DNA of 64,000 bases from Bifidobacterium breve. Lineage in GTDB: Bacteria; Actinomycetota; Acidimicrobiia; Acidimicrobiales; Ilumatobacteraceae. Below, one piece after another: positions 21,030-30,117 of this stretch. The DNA is taken from the NCBI GenBank assembly GCA_945862045.1, contig CAMAWR010000002.1:1-64000 (forward strand), given 5' to 3'. The notes below the pieces were generated by a model. It made no database searches and was not told the DNA's origin. It saw only the letters and a program-made list of their open reading frames with translations. Each line of letters starts with the position of its first letter. Position 1 is the stretch's first letter. The position numbers and the translations under genes were made by a program.

Positions 21030-22765
21030 ATTTGCTCCGGCGTTTGAATACCGAGCAACGCTAAACCGTCGGCCAGGATGCGCGCAGACAGGTCACACAG
21101 GGCAAGTCGGCTTGCGCGCACCGCGTCACTTTCGGCCTTCAATACGGGGCACTGTTCATAGAAGGACGTATATCGCGTCGAAAGTTCGTAGAGGTAGGTG
21201 CACAGCCGGTGCGGGCTGTACCGCTCGAGAGCATCCCAGACGGCCGAGTCGTATTGCAGCAACCACAGTGCGAGTGCCCGCTCGCTCGGGTGATCGAGCG
21301 AGATCGCGGCTGCCCGTGCCGACTCGCGTGCGAGGTCGGCCCGACGAAAGATGCTGCAGATTCGGGCATGCGCGTATTGCAGATACGGAGCGGTATTGCC
21401 GTCGAACGACAGCATGCGCTCCCACTCAAACACGTAGTCCTTGACACGATCGCTGGAGAGATCCGAGTATTTCACCGCACCGATGCCGATCATGCGCGCG
21501 ACGATATTGCGCTGTGCTTCTGGCAACTCGGGGTTCTTCTCGGCAACCGACGCTGCCGCTCGCTGCACGGCTTCATCGAGAAGTTCAACCAACTTCACCG
21601 ACTCGCCGGTTCGACTCTTCAACATCTTGCGGTCGTTGCCGAGCACGCTGCCGAACGCCACGTGCACCATGCGGGCTGGTGACGGCAACCAGCCTGCGTC
21701 CGTCGCCACTGCCTCGATCATCGCCAAGTGTTGGGCTTGTGGCGAACCAACCACATACAACATCAGGGTTGCCCGCAGTCGTTCGACGCGGTCGATCACA
21801 CACGCCAAGTCGCTGGTGGCGTAGTTATAGCCACCATCTTGTTTGCGGATGATGAGCGGCAACGGCTCATTTTCACGGTTGGTAAAGCCCGCCGGAAACA
21901 CAACCTCCGCGCCGTCGCTGGTTGTCAGTAACTTCGCTGCACCGAGTCGTTCAACCACCTTGACCAGCAATTCGTTGTACGCACTCTCGCCACGCAAATC
22001 AGCATCGGTCAGACGCACGGCAAGTTTTTCGTACACCGTCGCAAAGTAACGCGCACTTTCGGCGACCAGAAGTTGCCACAGGCGCAATGTGTCGGTGTCG
22101 CCACCCTGCAAGGCGACCACACGGGCTCGTGCTCGTTCCTGAAATTCGGGCAGCGCATCGAACTTGGCGCGTGCCTGCTTATAGAAACCGTCAAGGTCAC
22201 CCACCGACAACTCGCGGGCGGCACCAACTTCACCCAAATCCACCAGGTGTTCGATGAGCATGCCGAACGGCGTGCCCCAGTCACCGATGTGGTTCTCGCG
22301 AATCACGGTGTGTCCGACTGCTTCACACATCCGCACCAACGCATCCCCGATGACCGTTGACCGCAGGTGGCCGACATGCATTTCTTTGGCCACGTTCGGC
22401 GCCGAATAATCGATCACCACGGTCTCGACCGTCTCGGCACGATGCACGCCGAGGCGCGAATCGGCCGCAACTTCCTTCAGTAGTCGGGCAAGATACACGT
22501 CGTCGTAGGTGAGGTTGAGGAATCCTGGGCCGGCCACCTCGACCTTGGAGCAGATGCCGGTGAGATCAAGTTGGTCGGCGATCTGCTGGGCAACTTCACG
22601 GGGGTTCTTGCCGATGCGCTTGGCCAAGCCCAACGCCACGTTGACCTGTGCGTCGGCATGCTCGCTTGGCCGCGCGGCGGTGTCAAGATCGTCGGACATG
22701 TTCGGGTGCAGCCGGGCAATGAGCGCGGTGACCCGTTCGACAACGGCGGTTGCAGCCTCGGGCAT
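21026..22765 (-). CDS. argS: Arginyl-tRNA synthetase
   Basis: 579 residues, class I. HIGH motif is HVGH at 130-133 within SAPNVAKEMHVGHLRS; the KMSKS-like loop reads KMLKSRTG. The N-terminal Add-1 domain and the C-terminal DALR anticodon-binding domain are both present. First gene of the argS-lysA-hom-thrC set. A tRNA-Arg gene lies about 100 bases upstream on the other strand. Confidence 0.97.
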   Translation of the reverse strand: MPEAATAVVERVTALIARLHPNMSDDLDTAARPSEHADAQVNVALGLAKRIGKNPREVAQQIADQLDLTGICSKVEVAGPGFLNLTYDDVYLARLLKEVAADSRLGVHRAETVETVVIDYSAPNVAKEMHVGHLRSTVIGDALVRMCEAVGHTVIRENHIGDWGTPFGMLIEHLVDLGEVGAARELSVGDLDGFYKQARAKFDALPEFQERARARVVALQGGDTDTLRLWQLLVAESARYFATVYEKLAVRLTDADLRGESAYNELLVKVVERLGAAKLLTTSDGAEVVFPAGFTNRENEPLPLIIRKQDGGYNYATSDLACVIDRVERLRATLMLYVVGSPQAQHLAMIEAVATDAGWLPSPARMVHVAFGSVLGNDRKMLKSRTGESVKLVELLDEAVQRAAASVAEKNPELPEAQRNIVARMIGIGAVKYSDLSSDRVKDYVFEWERMLSFDGNTAPYLQYAHARICSIFRRADLARESARAAAISLDHPSERALALWLLQYDSAVWDALERYSPHRLCTYLYELSTRYTSFYEQCPVLKAESDAVRASRLALCDLSARILADGLALLGIQTPEQM

Positions 22766-22873
22766 CAGCGCACCACTGCGGTGGCTGCATCAGACAAAGA
22801 ACCCAGCCGTTTCGTCACCCCTTCATTGTGACTGATTGCGCTCGGATAGCGTCGGGCAAACAAAGCGATTATT

Positions 22874-22949
22874 GCCCTCGTAGCTCAGCGGATAGAGCAC
22901 TGGCCTCCGGCGCCAGGGGTCGCAGGTTCAAGTCCTGCCGAGGGCGCCA
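22874..22949 (+). tRNA. tRNA-Arg (anticodon CCG)
   Basis: Folds as a complete cloverleaf: acceptor GCCCTCG/CGAGGGC, D arm GCTC...GAGC, anticodon stem CTGGC/GCCAG with loop CTCCGGC (anticodon CCG, reading CGG), T arm GCAGG/CCTGC with loop TTCAAGT, discriminator G. CCA is encoded at 22947-22949. A weak -10-like TAGCGT sits at 22847-22852. Located upstream of and divergent from argS. Confidence 0.97.
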
Positions 22950-22952
22950 GCA

Positions 22953-24620
22953 CTACTCCTGCGCCGACGAACGCCCTGCGAGTGGGCTGGGGTTGGACCA
23001 CCAGGGATAATTCTCGCTCACGTCACACACGGATATAGTTTGTGCGTTCAGTCTTAATCGAACTTGGAATCGGGTTAACACTTCAAGCCGTGATGACAGG
23101 ATTTCCGGTCGAAAATAGATTGCATCTATTGGTTCGGCGCACTTGCGACGTGCTTGGCTAGCAAAATCATTTAGGTGCAATAGCCGCATAGAAAATGGCT
23201 CGATGTCTAATCCACTGGCAATAAGCCCCCGCCATTCAGCAGCGTCACCGCCTCGACCGCGTGCACCTAGCTTGGCGTATCCAGCGGTTGGATCAATAAC
23301 AACAACGTATGAGATTCCTGCTCTCTCAGCAGGTACGGGATTTAAATCTACCGCAACTGCTTTCACTATTGACTTCTGAAGAATACTGTCCACAAACCAC
23401 TCGCTCGAAATTCCAAGTGTTGCTACCAAAAGGACTACAAAACTCGCCGCGGCCAGTATCTGTTGATGCTCTTTCCGTGCGGCAGCGATAAGCGCTAGTA
23501 GAAATACGGTTAGGAGCGGCCAAAAAATGAGATGGAGACGAGATTCCCAGCCGAATGGTCCCAGCGCATATGCACTCGTCCCAAAGAAAATCACAAACAC
23601 CATCACAGGTAGTCCGCCAACGAGCACATTGGGGAATTCTCTTCGCGCTAACTTCGCAGTCACCAGAAGCCAAGCAGTCAAGAGGATAAAGGCGCCAACA
23701 GGCACAACGACAAATGGCATCCACGTCTCCGGGCGATTGTTGCGCCATAGGAAAAGGTGGTCGAAAGGGCTATACCCCACTGCGAAATATGGGAAAAATC
23801 CGAAATAAGCAGCGATACCTAAACCACCTGTTAACAGCCAAGCAGTGAACCTACCTCGCTGTCGGTGCCACAAAACAGACAAACCAACTCCACCAAGTAT
23901 CAGCAACACAAGAAGACCGCGAAGAAAAGTGCCGATTCCACCTAGCGTTAGACCATACCGACCGCCTGAGTTCACGAATGCTTGGAATATGAACGCATAC
24001 ACAATCGGGATCGCAAGAATGGTCAAATATCTGAGACCTGTCGAGATTCTCCCAATCCAGTCTTGATTCGACGACTCGCGCACAGTTATGTGTAGCCACA
24101 ACGGCACAAACAGGATTGCCAAGCTCGGAACACCAATCGCATAAACAAGCAGTGCTAGAGCGAGAAGTTCTTTTGCCTTCGACCGAGGACTAATAAAAAG
24201 TCTCCAAGCTGAAAGAAGCGAGGCAAGCCCGAAGCAATACTCCAAAACAGAGCTAGCAAAGCGAGCATCAAATACTGGCATCGCGAGGCACATTGGGCCA
24301 ACCCACTTGCTTAACCCAGCCGACAGGAGGTTGGTCTTCGACACAATCGCAGACAGAGACGTGGCAATAACGACTATAGAGATGATCATCAGGACGTGAA
24401 AGATCCAGGGACCGAATGGAGTCAGCAAGAAATACATCACGGGATTCAAGTAGTGCTTCGCAGAGCCTTGCCAACGCGCCACATGATCGAGCCAACTACG
24501 AAGCGGCGCAGTACCCCAGTCGTCAAAAAAGTATGAATTCATCGGAACTATCCACACCCACGGCATCAACGCCACAGCCCACACCCAGACAGAGATATTT
24601 TGGAAGTATTTAGCGTTCAT
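22953..24620 (-). CDS. Polytopic membrane protein, possible GT-C-type glycosyltransferase, likely acquired
   Basis: 555 residues with about ten membrane helices through residue 410, then a soluble C-terminal domain of about 140 residues. An acidic SYFFDDWGTAPLRSW lies in the first extracytoplasmic loop (about residues 29-43), where GT-C glycosyltransferases carry their catalytic Asp/Glu; this supports, but does not prove, a polyprenol-sugar-dependent transferase role. The DNA is visibly more AT-rich and its codon use (more NNA/NNT) differs from both neighbours. Its stop lies three bases after the 3' end of tRNA-Arg, a common insertion point, but no repeat of the tRNA end is seen on the far side. 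Confidence 0.7.
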   Translation of the reverse strand: MNAKYFQNISVWVWAVALMPWVWIVPMNSYFFDDWGTAPLRSWLDHVARWQGSAKHYLNPVMYFLLTPFGPWIFHVLMIISIVVIATSLSAIVSKTNLLSAGLSKWVGPMCLAMPVFDARFASSVLEYCFGLASLLSAWRLFISPRSKAKELLALALLVYAIGVPSLAILFVPLWLHITVRESSNQDWIGRISTGLRYLTILAIPIVYAFIFQAFVNSGGRYGLTLGGIGTFLRGLLVLLILGGVGLSVLWHRQRGRFTAWLLTGGLGIAAYFGFFPYFAVGYSPFDHLFLWRNNRPETWMPFVVVPVGAFILLTAWLLVTAKLARREFPNVLVGGLPVMVFVIFFGTSAYALGPFGWESRLHLIFWPLLTVFLLALIAAARKEHQQILAAASFVVLLVATLGISSEWFVDSILQKSIVKAVAVDLNPVPAERAGISYVVVIDPTAGYAKLGARGRGGDAAEWRGLIASGLDIEPFSMRLLHLNDFASQARRKCAEPIDAIYFRPEILSSRLEVLTRFQVRLRLNAQTISVCDVSENYPWWSNPSPLAGRSSAQE

Positions 24621-24643
24621 TTGACTGCAATCGAAGAAGCATA

Positions 24644-25579
24644 CTACGGGCAGGCGCGCACGGCTTCAACGATGGCGGCGAATCCGGCATCGGCATCGAT
24701 CGTTTCGAGCATCGTGGTGTTTGCGATCGGGCGGTCCACCAATTGCCGGTCGTCAATCACCGTCATGCCCCGAGTGTGGTTGCCATGCAGGTCAACACCG
24801 ACCCACTTTTGCGAAGTGGTAAACAGCCATGGATGCGTGAGGGCCAGCACCGAACACACATCGTGCATCGCAGCACCGACGAAGCCAAAATGACGATTCA
24901 CATACGTTCCACTGAAAAATCGCAACAAGCCAGCCAGCAGCGGCCCGAGTGTTGCATGCGAATGCTCAACCATCACGATTCGCTCGGGCGACGCCTGAAA
25001 TTCGTGCGTGAGATGCAAACCCGCCATCGTGATCGGCACACCACTCATGAACACCGTTGCAGCCGCTTCGGGGTCGAGCCAAATGTTGAATTCGGCCGTC
25101 GGGGTGCGGTTGCCGACTCGACCACCACCCATCAATGAAATGCCCTTGATGCGCCTTGCCAGGTCTGGCGCACGAGTGAGCGCGAGGGAGATATTCGTGA
25201 GTGGCCCAGTCGGCACCAACCATACATCGTCGTGTGCGCGAACCGTATCGATGATGAAATCAATCGCCTGAGTTGAGTCGGCGGGCCGTGACGGCTCGGG
25301 CAATACTGCGCCGTCCATACCGCTCTTGCCGTGCACATAATCGGCAAAGACGGGTGGTTGCACCAGCGGCCCGTTGGCACCCGAATGAAGTGGTGCCGAC
25401 GAACCGCACAAGTCCAGGATGATGCGCGCGTTACGAGTGGTGAGTTCGAGTGGTGCATTGCCGGCAACCGTGGTGACGCCGAGCAAATTGGTGAACTTGG
25501 CAGCGACGATCAATGCAAACGCGTCGTCATGACCTGGATCGCAGTCAAGAACAATGCTCGGCATCGGTGTCATCGCCAT
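24644..25579 (-). CDS. Inosine-uridine-preferring nucleoside hydrolase family protein
   Basis: 311 residues. Hydrolyses ribonucleosides to base and ribose for salvage. The Ca2+-binding N-terminal motif is DCDPGHDDAFAL (11-22), followed by TTVAGNAPL, LVPTGPLTNISLAL and EFNIWLDPEAAA, all in family order. No signal peptide, so cytoplasmic. The substrate range cannot be read from sequence. Three ATGs occur near the start; 25579 is favoured because a TAGTTT hexamer lies seven bases upstream (leaderless). Confidence 0.9.
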   Translation of the reverse strand: MAMTPMPSIVLDCDPGHDDAFALIVAAKFTNLLGVTTVAGNAPLELTTRNARIILDLCGSSAPLHSGANGPLVQPPVFADYVHGKSGMDGAVLPEPSRPADSTQAIDFIIDTVRAHDDVWLVPTGPLTNISLALTRAPDLARRIKGISLMGGGRVGNRTPTAEFNIWLDPEAAATVFMSGVPITMAGLHLTHEFQASPERIVMVEHSHATLGPLLAGLLRFFSGTYVNRHFGFVGAAMHDVCSVLALTHPWLFTTSQKWVGVDLHGNHTRGMTVIDDRQLVDRPIANTTMLETIDADAGFAAIVEAVRACP

Positions 25580-25586
25580 TGAGCAT

Positions 25587-25596
25587 AAACTAGGCT
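25587..25596. promoter_or_regulatory. Overlapping divergent -10 elements for nucleoside hydrolase and bioY
   Basis: Minus-strand TAGTTT (25592 down to 25587) lies seven bases before the hydrolase ATG. Plus-strand TAGGCT (25591-25596) lies seven bases before the bioY GTG. They share the TA at 25591-25592, so the two polymerases should compete. Neither gene has a Shine-Dalgarno. Confidence 0.6.
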
Positions 25597-25603
25597 TAGG
25601 GTC

Positions 25604-26200
25604 GTGACACTCACACTCATCGCTGATTTTGTTCCGCGTTCACATCGGCGCTCGGCACTCATCACTCGCGAACTGACCCTTATCGCAGGCTTTGCATTGC
25701 TTACCGCGTTGCTCGCTCAAGTGCGAATCCCACTCGGCTTCACACCGGTGCCCATAACGGGTCAAACGCTCGCAGTGTTGCTCGCTGGTGCCTCGCTTGG
25801 TGCGTGGCGGGGGGCCAGTAGTCAATTGTTGTACTGGCTGCTCGGCATGGTGGGTTTGCCGTTTTATTCCAACGGCACGGGCGGCTGGTCGGTGGCCACG
25901 GGGCCGACCATGGGCTACCTGGTTGGTTTCATCGTCGCTGCAGCAGTCGTGGGTCGACTCGCAGAACATCACCAAGATCGTAAGTTGCTCACGTCGGTTG
26001 CAGCGATGACACTTGGCTCGGTCATCATCTATGTATTCGGTGCAACGTGGCTGGCAATCGACCTTGGCATACCGTTGGCGACCGGTGAAGACAACGCCAT
26101 CGCGCTCGGCGTTGCACCGTTTCTCGTCGGCGATGTAATCAAAATGTGTCTTGCAGGTGCTGCCACAGCCAGCACTTGGCGATTTATCAACCGCAAATAA
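25604..26200 (+). CDS. bioY: BioY-type biotin transporter (ECF S component)
   Basis: 198 residues with about six membrane helices. Typical BioY stretches are visible: VRIPLGFTPVPITGQTLAVLLAG (split by a short loop), GAWRGASSQLLYWLLGMVGLPF and GPTMGYLVGF. BioY binds biotin in the membrane, either alone or with ECF ATPase and T subunits; no bioM or bioN lies nearby, so any ECF module is elsewhere. GTG start, apparently leaderless. Confidence 0.92.
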   Translation: MTLTLIADFVPRSHRRSALITRELTLIAGFALLTALLAQVRIPLGFTPVPITGQTLAVLLAGASLGAWRGASSQLLYWLLGMVGLPFYSNGTGGWSVATGPTMGYLVGFIVAAAVVGRLAEHHQDRKLLTSVAAMTLGSVIIYVFGATWLAIDLGIPLATGEDNAIALGVAPFLVGDVIKMCLAGAATASTWRFINRK

Positions 26201-26234
26201 TCGGGCGCTACGCCACCGCAGGGGGCAGCTGTGG

Positions 26235-27224
26235 TTACACGCGTGGGTGGTGACAGGCCACAAATTGCCCGGGCGCCACTTCCCGCAACTGCGGTTCCTC
26301 GGCGGCGCACTTCTCGGTGGCGGCCGGGCAACGTGTGCGGAATCGACAGCCCGAGGGTGGCGACATTGGGGAAGGTGGCTCGCCCTCGAGCACCGCACGA
26401 CGACGACCCACGGTGGGGTCGGGGATCGGCACCGCCGACACGAGTGCATGGGTGTAGTGGTGCGCAGGGGTGGATGTCAGTCGCTGCGGGGTCGATACCT
26501 CGCACACCTTGCCCATGTACATCACATAGACACGGTCGCTAATCGCTCGGACGACGGCCAGATCGTGGGAAATGAACAAGATTGACAACCCGTAGCGCTT
26601 CTTCATTGCCTGAATGATGTTGAGAATTTGCGCCTGAATGCTCACGTCCAGCGACGAAACTGGTTCGTCACAGACGAGCACTTGGGGTTCAATCGACAAC
26701 GCCCGCGCAATGCTGATGCGTTGACACTGTCCACCAGAAAATTCGGTGGGCTTGCGATCGCCGACGACTTCTGGATCAAGGTTCACCGACCTCAGGAGTT
26801 CATCGACCTTGGCACGACGTTCCTCATCGGTACCGCGTCCCCACACCTTGAGTGGTTGCTCGACCAACTCGCGCACGCGCAGATGGGGGTCAAGCGACGA
26901 AATTGAATCTTGGAAGATCATCTGTATGTTCGGCCGCGCACAGCGCAGCGCTTCACCGGTGAGCGATGCCAAATCGGTGCCATTCAACATCACACGACCC
27001 GACACACTCGGAATCAGTCGCAGGATTGCCTTTGCCAACGTCGACTTGCCACACCCTGACTCGCCAACAACTGCAACCGTCTCACCCCCCATGACGTCCA
27101 GCGACACGTCAGATACCGCTCGCACCCGGCCGGCTCGTGATGCGTACTCAACGATCAAATTTTCGATACGCAGGATGGTCTCGCCAACTGGTCGCAGGTG
27201 GGCGGTGCTCATGACGTCGGTCAT
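26235..27224 (-). CDS. Dpp/Opp ABC transporter ATP-binding protein F (system 1)
   Basis: 329 residues. Walker A GESGCGKST, ABC signature FSGGQCQRISIARAL and Walker B LVCDEPVSSLD are intact. The C-terminal oligo/dipeptide extension carries four Cys (CRFRTRC, KC, ACHHP), a pattern that in M. tuberculosis OppD holds a [4Fe-4S] cluster. It overlaps the D gene by four bases and ends the first transporter operon. Substrate class is oligo- or dipeptides by family; specificity is unknown. Confidence 0.92.
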   Translation of the reverse strand: MTDVMSTAHLRPVGETILRIENLIVEYASRAGRVRAVSDVSLDVMGGETVAVVGESGCGKSTLAKAILRLIPSVSGRVMLNGTDLASLTGEALRCARPNIQMIFQDSISSLDPHLRVRELVEQPLKVWGRGTDEERRAKVDELLRSVNLDPEVVGDRKPTEFSGGQCQRISIARALSIEPQVLVCDEPVSSLDVSIQAQILNIIQAMKKRYGLSILFISHDLAVVRAISDRVYVMYMGKVCEVSTPQRLTSTPAHHYTHALVSAVPIPDPTVGRRRAVLEGEPPSPMSPPSGCRFRTRCPAATEKCAAEEPQLREVAPGQFVACHHPRV

Positions 27225-28198
27225 GACTGTTTACCCAGTGGGTAAAAACAGCGATAGAAGTGTCCGGTGCCATCGTCGACAAGTTCGGGATGTTCGTGAC
27301 GACATTTATCGGTCGCATACTTGCAGCGGGGTGCAAAAAAACAACCAACGGTTTCGGCCATGGGGTCAGGTGGTGCGCCGTCAATCACTTCCATCATGTC
27401 AGTCGATGTGCCGTCGAGGCGCGGAATCGACTTGAGCAGTGCCTCGGTGTAGGGCATCTTGGTGTTGGCGAATAAGTCGAGTGTTGATGCCATCTCGACC
27501 ACTTCACCGGCATACAACACTGCGATGCGGTCGGTGTGGCCGGCGACGATACCCAAGTCGTGCGTCACGATCACCATCGCCATACCCAATTTCTCGCGCA
27601 GGTCGCTCAACAGCTCCAACACTTGCGCCTGCACCGTCACGTCAAGTGCCGTCGTTGGCTCATCCGCCAGAAGCACTTTGGGTTCACACGCAATCGCCAT
27701 GGCAATCATGACTCGCTGGCGCATTCCCCCCGACAACTGCGCGGGATACTTGCGTACGAGCAGTTCGGGCTCGGCCATTCGCACGAGGCGCAACAACTCA
27801 ATCGTGCGGGCCATCGCCGCGTCTTTGTGCATGCCTTTGCGCTTGATCAGGGCCTCAACGAACTGCGAACCAATTCGTCGTACGGGGTTGAGTGCAGTCA
27901 TCGGATCCTGAAATACCATCGCGATGTGCGTGCCCCAGTACTGCCTGACTTCTTTGGGGGTCAACGTCAACAACTCGCGTCCCTCAAGACGTGCGCTGCC
28001 GGTACGTGTCACTTTCCTGCCTCGCAGCAAGCCCATCGCTGAACGCCACAACACCGTCTTGCCTGAACCCGACTCTCCGACGATGCCCAGACACTCGCCC
28101 GCCCGCACACTGAGCGTGATGCCACGAACGGCGTTGAGTTGACCGCGCGGTGTACTGAATTGCACCCTGAGGTCTTCCACCGCAAACAGCTCGGTCAT
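27221..28198 (-). CDS. Dpp/Opp ABC transporter ATP-binding protein D (system 1)
   Basis: 325 residues. Walker A GESGSGKTV, signature LSGGMRQRVMIAMAIA, Walker B LLADEPTTALD. The C-terminal region again has four Cys (GCFFAPRCKYATDKC and RCFYP). Overlaps its neighbours by four bases on both sides (ATGA junctions). Pairs with the F protein to energise the permease. Confidence 0.92.
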   Translation of the reverse strand: MTELFAVEDLRVQFSTPRGQLNAVRGITLSVRAGECLGIVGESGSGKTVLWRSAMGLLRGRKVTRTGSARLEGRELLTLTPKEVRQYWGTHIAMVFQDPMTALNPVRRIGSQFVEALIKRKGMHKDAAMARTIELLRLVRMAEPELLVRKYPAQLSGGMRQRVMIAMAIACEPKVLLADEPTTALDVTVQAQVLELLSDLREKLGMAMVIVTHDLGIVAGHTDRIAVLYAGEVVEMASTLDLFANTKMPYTEALLKSIPRLDGTSTDMMEVIDGAPPDPMAETVGCFFAPRCKYATDKCRHEHPELVDDGTGHFYRCFYPLGKQS

Positions 28199-29052
28199 AT
28201 GCGCGACTCACGATCATCGATCACGGTGCGGAAGTAGTCGCCAAAGTAGTTGAGCGCCATGACCGTCAGCGCAATCACGGCGGCTGGCACGAGTGTGGGA
28301 TAGGCGTCGATGGTGAAGTAACTCTGGTTCTTGGCCAGCATCGAGCCCCAGCTCGCACCCGGCGCAGCGCCAGCACCAAGAATTGCAAGACCACCCTCGA
28401 CCACGATGACGATGCCCGCAGCAAGGAAGGCGATGCTCATCATCGCTGGCAGCACGTTGGGCACGATATGTATCCAAAGAATGGCCCGTTTTTTCATTCC
28501 GATCGATTCAGCCACCATCACAAAGTCGCGACCCGACCACGACAACGCAGATGATCGCGCCAACAGACCGAGAATCGGCACGAGGACCAAGGTCAGTGAG
28601 ATGACAAGGATCATCTCCCGCGGTAGGCCACCCGATGAGCCATCGAATTTGGGGGTGGAAAAAATAGCCACCATCACCAGGGTGAGCACAATGATCGGGA
28701 TTGCGAGCGACACATTGAAATACATCGTGATAACGGCGTCGATCCAGCCCCTTCGGTAGGCCGCAAGTACTCCGAGGAATCCACCGATGATCGAACCTGC
28801 CAAGACCGAAACGAATGAAATACCGAGTGACACTCGCGCACCGTGCACCAGACCCGAGAGCAAATCGGCACCGTCAGGATCCGTGCCCAACCAGTGGCCA
28901 TTGGTGAAAATTGGGGCACTGAGATTGTCGAAATCAAAATTGTTCCAGGCTGGCAATGGCAAAAGATCGCCCAAGACGGCTGCCAAGAGGCACAACGATA
29001 GCCACCCGGTAGAGAGGATCAATCCGAGGGGTCGGCGACGCTGCTTAGCCAC
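28195..29052 (-). CDS. Dpp/Opp ABC transporter permease C (system 1)
   Basis: 285 residues from the GTG at 29052, six membrane helices, with the N-terminal soluble loop GHWLGTDPDGADLLSGL and the cytoplasmic coupling EAA-like loop (VAESIGMKKRAILWIHIVPNVLP). An ATG at 29094 would give a longer product, but GTG at 29052 has CGGAGCG upstream, overlaps the B gene by only eight bases and matches the normal N terminus. Confidence 0.88.
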   Translation of the reverse strand: MAKQRRRPLGLILSTGWLSLCLLAAVLGDLLPLPAWNNFDFDNLSAPIFTNGHWLGTDPDGADLLSGLVHGARVSLGISFVSVLAGSIIGGFLGVLAAYRRGWIDAVITMYFNVSLAIPIIVLTLVMVAIFSTPKFDGSSGGLPREMILVISLTLVLVPILGLLARSSALSWSGRDFVMVAESIGMKKRAILWIHIVPNVLPAMMSIAFLAAGIVIVVEGGLAILGAGAAPGASWGSMLAKNQSYFTIDAYPTLVPAAVIALTVMALNYFGDYFRTVIDDRESRI

Positions 29053-30010
29053 GGGCGCTCCGCACGCGTGGATCAACGACGGCATACAACACATTGACGA
29101 CCAAGTTGAAAAAGATGAACGCCACAGCGATGAGTGCGACGAGCGACTGAATCGCCAGGTATTGACGCGTCACAATCGCCGTATTGAGCAACATGCCAAA
29201 TCCGTTGAGCGCAAAAATAATCTCAATGACTACCGCACCACCGATGAGCCCACCCATCTGCAGCGCAGCGGAGGTCATAAGTGTGGCACTCGATGGCCGC
29301 AACACATGTCGCCACAGAATCCAGCCGTTGGACAGGCCTTTCGATGAAGCCATCGTCACGAAGTCCTCGCGCAGCGTGGCGATCGTGTCAACCCGCAGCA
29401 ACCTACTGAACCCCGCGATGAGCCCGACCGAAAGACTCAACACCGGAAGCACCATCGACTTGAAATGCTCACCGGGGCTTTCTGTAAACGGCACGTAGCC
29501 CAGCACGGGTAGCAGATCCAGCCTGAGCCCCAGAATATAGACGAGGCTCAGCCCGAGGGCAAAACTTGGAATTGACGAAAGTGCAAACATGGCATTACTA
29601 AGCGTGCGGTCGATGCGAGTATCTGCGCGATACCCCAGAAATATCCCGATTGGAAGAGCAAGCGTCAGCGAAAAAACCATCGTGTAAAACATGAGAAACA
29701 GGCTGCGCGGAAGTGCGACACCGAGCATTTGTCCGATTGGTACCCCACCGCCGTCGCCTGTAGAGGCGTACCACTGTCCAAAGTCACCACGCACGAAGTC
29801 ACCCAGCCAGCGAAAGTAGTACTGCACGATATTGATGTTCAAACCAAGTTCGCTTCGCAACTGTTCGCGACCCTCGTCAGTGGCAAACGGCATCAAGGTG
29901 TCGACTGGGTCACCAGGCAACAAACGCACCAGCACGGTGATCATGAACGTGACCAGAAAAAGCACAACGAGTGCTCTGACCAAAATAATCACGGCACCGA
30001 GCAACTTCAC
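29045..30010 (-). CDS. Dpp/Opp ABC transporter permease B (system 1)
   Basis: 321 residues, six membrane helices. N-terminal helix with FMITVLVRLLPGDPVD, coupling loop VTMASSKGLSNGWILWRHVLRPS, and C-terminal VDPRVR, all typical of DppB/OppB. GTG start. Separated from the binding-protein gene by 107 bases holding a strong hairpin. Confidence 0.92.
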   Translation of the reverse strand: MKLLGAVIILVRALVVLFLVTFMITVLVRLLPGDPVDTLMPFATDEGREQLRSELGLNINIVQYYFRWLGDFVRGDFGQWYASTGDGGGVPIGQMLGVALPRSLFLMFYTMVFSLTLALPIGIFLGYRADTRIDRTLSNAMFALSSIPSFALGLSLVYILGLRLDLLPVLGYVPFTESPGEHFKSMVLPVLSLSVGLIAGFSRLLRVDTIATLREDFVTMASSKGLSNGWILWRHVLRPSSATLMTSAALQMGGLIGGAVVIEIIFALNGFGMLLNTAIVTRQYLAIQSLVALIAVAFIFFNLVVNVLYAVVDPRVRSARG

Positions 30011-30068
30011 AACAGCAATGCTCGCACATCTTCCTTACAATCAGACCCTCATCAGCCTTCACAGCGAA

Positions 30069-30099
30069 AGTGGGTGGGTGTCAATGACACCCACCCACT
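30069..30099 (-). terminator. Hairpin between binding-protein and permease genes (system 1)
   Basis: A perfect 15-base inverted repeat with one central base (AGTGGGTGGGTGTCA and its complement), 18 bases after the binding-protein stop. No T run follows on the minus strand, so it fits a 3'-end-stabilising or Rho-linked attenuating hairpin better than a strict intrinsic terminator. Confidence 0.7.
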
Positions 30100-30117
30100 C
30101 AAGCGGAACCTTTCGAA

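Noticed and set aside
22950-24643. Integrative element with att repeats at tRNA-Arg
   Set aside because: No copy of the tRNA 3' end was found at the far side and no integrase gene is present, so only a possible remnant is reported.
25640-26449. Minus-strand open frame of 269 codons opposite bioY
   Set aside because: Cys/Arg/His-rich shadow of the BioY frame running into the transporter F gene; no family resemblance.
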